Positions 38,333 to 40,739 of a DNA stretch of 40,739 nucleotides are shown in pieces. The stretch lies in the NCBI RefSeq assembly GCF_027587175.1, contig NZ_JAPCID010000064.1, forward strand, positions 1 to 40,739, written 5' to 3'. Source of the stretch: Solirubrobacter deserti (GTDB lineage Bacteria; Actinomycetota; Thermoleophilia; Solirubrobacterales; Solirubrobacteraceae). Both the position numbers and the translations under genes were made by a program. Within the stretch, counting starts at the first letter, position 1, and each line of letters opens with the position of its first letter. Under the pieces are notes generated by a model. The model was given only the letters and a program-made list of their open reading frames with translations. It was not told where the DNA came from and did not search any database.

Positions 38333-39505
38333 ATGTCTAAGTCGCGCCTACTGCTGGCGATCGTCCTGGTGCCGTTCGCCGTCTGGTTGTTCCTCCCGAT
38401 GCCGTCGAGCGGGCAGAGCCTGCAGGAGAAGATCGCAAAGAAGGAGCGGCAGATCGAGGCCAAGAAGCGGCGTGAGCGCACTTTGACCTCGACGATCGAG
38501 CGCTACTCGCAGCGCATCGACGTGCTGCAGGGCGACATCACGACGCTCCAGGAACGCCAGGTCAGGATCGAGGCCGATCTCGCGGCCAAGCGCGCCGAGC
38601 TGGACCGCATCCAGGACGACCTGCGCAAGGAGCGGGCGCGGATCACGCGCCTGCGCGCACGGCTGGCCGAGTCGCGCGCGGCGCTGAGCCAGCGGCTGCT
38701 GTACCTGTACAAGGCCGACGAGCCGGACGTCGTCACCGTGGTGCTCGAGTCCAACGGATTCGAGGACCTGCTCCAGCGCACGGAGTTCATGCAGCGCGTG
38801 TCCGAGCAGGACGCCCGCATCCTGGACCGCGTGCGCAAGGCCAAGGCCGAGGCCACGGCCGCCGAGGCGCGGCTGGACCGCTTCGAGGCCCGCCAGCGCA
38901 AGGTGACCAAGATCGTGTCCCAGCGCCGGCTCGAGGTCCTCGCGATCAAGAACCGGCTTGTCGACCGGCGCCAGCAGTACGAGTCCGTCCGCTCCGACAA
39001 GCGCCAGTCGCTCGTGTCCACCCGCGCGGACCGCAAGGAGCTGCAGGGCCACCTCGTCTCCCTGCAAAAGCAGGAGGCGAAGGTCCGCGCCCGCCTGGCC
39101 GGCTTCTCCTCGGTGGATGCCGGCCCCGTCCGCCAGGGCTCGGGCGAGATGATCTGGCCGACCAACGGCGCGTTCACGTCCCCGTTCGGCCAGCGCTGGG
39201 GCCGCCTGCACGCCGGCATCGACATCGGGGCGCCCGAGGGCACGCCGATCCGCGCCGCGCTGTCGGGCAAGGTCGTGTTGATGGGCTGGACCGGCGGCTA
39301 CGGCAACTACACCTGCATCCAGCACGGCGGCGCGCTGTCCACCTGCTACGCGCACCAGTCGCGCTACGGCACCTCGCTGGGCGCGAACGTCTCCAAGGGC
39401 GAAGTCATCGGCTACGTCGGCAACACGGGCAACTCGACCGGCGCGCACCTGCACTTCGAGACGCGGGTCGGAGGCAACCCGGTCAACCCGATGAGCTACC
39501 TGTAG
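38333..39505 (+). CDS. Coiled-coil M23 (LytM) murein peptidase
   Basis: A 390-residue exported protein. The N-terminal hydrophobic segment LLLAIVLVPFAVWLFLPM acts as signal peptide or anchor. Residues about 30-260 are a long coiled coil (SLQEKIAKKERQIEAKKRRE through QKQEAKVRARLAG), interrupted near residues 125-145 by LLYLYKADEPDVVTVVLESN. The C-terminal ~115 residues are an M23 zinc peptidase domain with the HAGIDIGAPEGTPI (HxxxD) and TGAHLHFETRV (HxH) motifs, so it should be active. The layout matches EnvC/CwlO-like cell-wall hydrolases that cut peptidoglycan cross-links or activate other hydrolases during division. It is followed closely by the small membrane gene and the receiver gene. 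Confidence 0.93.
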   Translation: MSKSRLLLAIVLVPFAVWLFLPMPSSGQSLQEKIAKKERQIEAKKRRERTLTSTIERYSQRIDVLQGDITTLQERQVRIEADLAAKRAELDRIQDDLRKERARITRLRARLAESRAALSQRLLYLYKADEPDVVTVVLESNGFEDLLQRTEFMQRVSEQDARILDRVRKAKAEATAAEARLDRFEARQRKVTKIVSQRRLEVLAIKNRLVDRRQQYESVRSDKRQSLVSTRADRKELQGHLVSLQKQEAKVRARLAGFSSVDAGPVRQGSGEMIWPTNGAFTSPFGQRWGRLHAGIDIGAPEGTPIRAALSGKVVLMGWTGGYGNYTCIQHGGALSTCYAHQSRYGTSLGANVSKGEVIGYVGNTGNSTGAHLHFETRVGGNPVNPMSYL

Positions 39506-39508
39506 CCT
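39503..39508 (+). promoter_or_regulatory. -10-like box TAGCCT overlapping the M23 stop codon
   Basis: TAGCCT, whose first three bases are the stop codon of the M23 gene, stands seven bases before the ATG of the 40-residue membrane peptide. This fits a leaderless start of a new transcript for the peptide/receiver/kinase group. Confidence 0.4.
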
Positions 39509-39515
39509 GAGCGGT

Positions 39516-39638
39516 ATGGAACTGTTGGTCGTCCTCGCGGGGGTCGGCTTCGTCTGTCTCGTGACCGCGTTGTTCGTCGTGATCGCGCGCTTCTTCGCGA
39601 AGCGCTGGCTCGACGAGAACGACGGCTCGTCGCTGTAG
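39516..39638 (+). CDS. 40-residue single-pass membrane peptide
   Basis: ATG at 39516 opens 40 codons: MELLVVLAGVGFVCLVTALF, then VVIARFFAKRWLDENDGSSL. Residues 3-25 are one hydrophobic helix, followed by a basic RFFAKR and an acidic tail, so the C-terminus should face the cytoplasm. The TAG stop is followed without any gap by the ATG of the receiver gene, which argues for a real, cotranslated gene. I know no family for it. The link to a receiver and a kinase-like protein suggests a small membrane anchor or sensor partner. Confidence 0.65.
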   Translation: MELLVVLAGVGFVCLVTALFVVIARFFAKRWLDENDGSSL

Positions 39639-39986
39639 ATGAAGCGGGTCCTCGTCGTCGACGACCACCCGGCGGTGGCGCTCGCGCTCAAGCTCTACTT
39701 CAAGCGCGACGGGCGCTTCGAGGTGGCCGCCGGCGCCACGACGGCCGCCGAGGGTCTGCGGCTGCTCGAAGGTGGCTTCGATGCCGTGCTGCTGGACCTC
39801 AACCTGCCGGACGCGAGCGGGACGGAGCTCGTGCGCGCGTTCCGCGACCGGGCGGGGGAGACGCCGCTGATCCTGTACACCGCGACCGAGGACACCGCCG
39901 CGGTGCGCGGGCTGGTCGACGCCGTCGCGGCCAAGACGGACCCGGCCGACGCGGTCGCCGCGCTGGAACGCGTGTGTTCGGCCTGA
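39639..39986 (+). CDS. Stand-alone response regulator receiver protein
   Basis: A 115-residue single receiver domain: KRVLVVDDHPAVALALKLYF with D8-D9, phospho-acceptor D53 in AVLLDLNLPDASGTEL, conserved T in LILYTATEDTAAV, and K100-like lysine in AVAAKTDPADAVAALE. There is no output domain, so it acts through protein contact, as CheY- or Spo0F-type proteins do. Its ATG follows the stop of the membrane peptide directly, and its last codons overlap the start of the kinase-like gene by 13 bases; all three are probably made together. Confidence 0.9.
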   Translation: MKRVLVVDDHPAVALALKLYFKRDGRFEVAAGATTAAEGLRLLEGGFDAVLLDLNLPDASGTELVRAFRDRAGETPLILYTATEDTAAVRGLVDAVAAKTDPADAVAALERVCSA

Positions 39987-40739
39987 CGGCGTTCGAGCTG
40001 CGCTACGACCGCTTCGGCCACGTCGCGGTGCGGTGTGCCGGCGGGGACGTGATGGAGCGCCACGTCGAGGCCGAGCCGGCCGCGGCGTGGATGATCGAGG
40101 CGCGCTGCGGGGCGGCCGCCGGCTGGCTGCTGGCGCCGCACGCTCCCGCCGATGTCGCGGGCGCGCGCGCGTGGCTCGAGGTCGAGGTCGCGCGCCGGAC
40201 CGCCGCGGCCTGGGAGCGCCACGCGCGGGCGCTGGCCGCGCTCGACGCCGACCTGATCGAACGCCTCACCCACCGCCTGCGGACGGACGTGATGACGCTC
40301 GGGACGGTCGCGGAAGGCGCGCTGACCGGCGTGTTCGCCGACGAGTCCGCCGAGGTCGCGGCCGAGCTGCGCCGCACGAGCCAGGAGGCGCAGCGCCGCA
40401 TGACCGCGGCCCGCGAGGTCGCGACGGTGCTCGCCGCGGGCTCCACGGGCGCGCCGGAGCGGATCGACGACACGCTGCGCGCCGAGCTCGAGGGCGCTGG
40501 CCGGGACGCGACCGTGACGGTCGCGGCCGACGAGGCGCCGTGGACGCGCATCGGCGGGGCCGGCTGGGCCGCCGCCGCCCGCGTGCTCGCCGCCGCCGAC
40601 CGCCTCGCCGCGTTCACGATCGAGCCCGACGAGGACGGCTGGCGAGTGACCGCGACCGCCGCGGGGGAAGGCACCGCCGCGGGGGAACGGGGCGAGGCCG
40701 CCGCCGCGCCGCCGGGGGGGATGGGGGGCTCTGGGGGGG
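39974..40739 (+). CDS. Histidine-kinase-like protein, degenerate (3' end outside window)
   Basis: The frame is open from the GTG at 39974 to the right edge (255 codons). Residues 1-85 (MFGLTAFELRYDRFGHVAVR onward) form a small domain without membrane helix. Then ALDADLIERLTHRLRTDVMT resembles an H-box (compare the usual SHELRTPL), with H100 as possible phospho-acceptor, and a second dimerisation helix EVAAELRRTSQEAQRRMTAA follows. Around residues 185-225 the HATPase-like part (WAAAARVLAAADRLAAFTIE) lacks a clear N-box Asn. It could be a diverged kinase or a phosphotransferase serving the adjacent receiver. The last ~15 codons fall in G-runs at the contig end and are unreliable. The gene overlaps the receiver gene by 13 bases. 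Confidence 0.65.
   Translation, partial: MFGLTAFELRYDRFGHVAVRCAGGDVMERHVEAEPAAAWMIEARCGAAAGWLLAPHAPADVAGARAWLEVEVARRTAAAWERHARALAALDADLIERLTHRLRTDVMTLGTVAEGALTGVFADESAEVAAELRRTSQEAQRRMTAAREVATVLAAGSTGAPERIDDTLRAELEGAGRDATVTVAADEAPWTRIGGAGWAAAARVLAAADRLAAFTIEPDEDGWRVTATAAGEGTAAGERGEAAAAPPGGMGGSGG

Noticed and set aside
40690-40739. Runs of G at the right edge as a possible G-quadruplex or regulatory element
   Set aside because: Successive G-runs exactly at the end of the sequence look like a contig-end base-calling artefact; they also sit inside an open reading frame.

Overview
The window is a GC-rich (visibly above 70 %), densely packed actinobacterial-type chromosome segment. No rRNA, tRNA or CRISPR array was seen. 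The gene set (several GTG starts, TANNNT boxes directly in front of start codons, LAL-type LuxR regulators, an ECF41/SigJ-like sigma factor, a DesK/DesR-like pair, a PhoD phosphatase) fits a soil actinomycete, most likely Thermoleophilia/Solirubrobacterales. That placement is inference from composition and gene content only. No stretch longer than about 210 bases lacks a gene.

Layout. 1-4858 (minus): two translationally coupled genes, a DUF6603-like giant protein and an unrecognised partner with a short-period repeat tail that runs off the left edge. 4964-5652: a compact REP/RAYT element, a Y1 transposase gene between two palindromes sharing one core. 5645-7943: a DoxX-like gene divergent from a DHA2-type MFS exporter that has a 14-codon overlapping leader ORF. 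7879-15720: two paralogous LAL regulators flank an ECF sigma factor, a haloacetate-dehalogenase-type hydrolase and an unknown protein with an HDVFGH motif. 15869-18346: a Tat-exported PhoD phosphatase with two extra C-terminal domains. 18343-21765: a DesK/DesR-like two-component system divergent from an ABC-2 exporter, with phased TGACA repeats between them. 21881-26676: a three-gene operon of EACC1-like protein, caspase with a pseudo-CHAT domain, and a helical-repeat protein. This is the strongest candidate for an undescribed conflict or cell-death system. 26713-29968: agmatine deiminase, a fused urease gamma/beta subunit and a divergent urease alpha subunit with an altered catalytic flap and no nickel-insertion genes nearby.

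The right part holds a secreted GH13 amylase with a C-terminal CBM41-like domain; a DUF892-like protein; a two-helix membrane protein; a decayed PiT phosphate transporter followed by a frameshifted AbiEi/DUF559-type gene; an aldose-1-epimerase-like gene; a LivK-type lipoprotein; a DUF1772 membrane protein; a coiled-coil M23 peptidase; and finally a 40-residue membrane peptide, a stand-alone receiver and a histidine-kinase-like protein cut by the right edge. The last bases are G-runs that look like a contig end, so the final residues are unreliable.

The three-gene module at 21881-26676 has its own AT-richer promoter-like start, a strong Shine-Dalgarno sequence and coupled reading frames, so its products are probably made together. 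Known relatives of EACC1/caspase modules suggest a regulated protease that acts on a partner; the third gene is the natural candidate partner or substrate.
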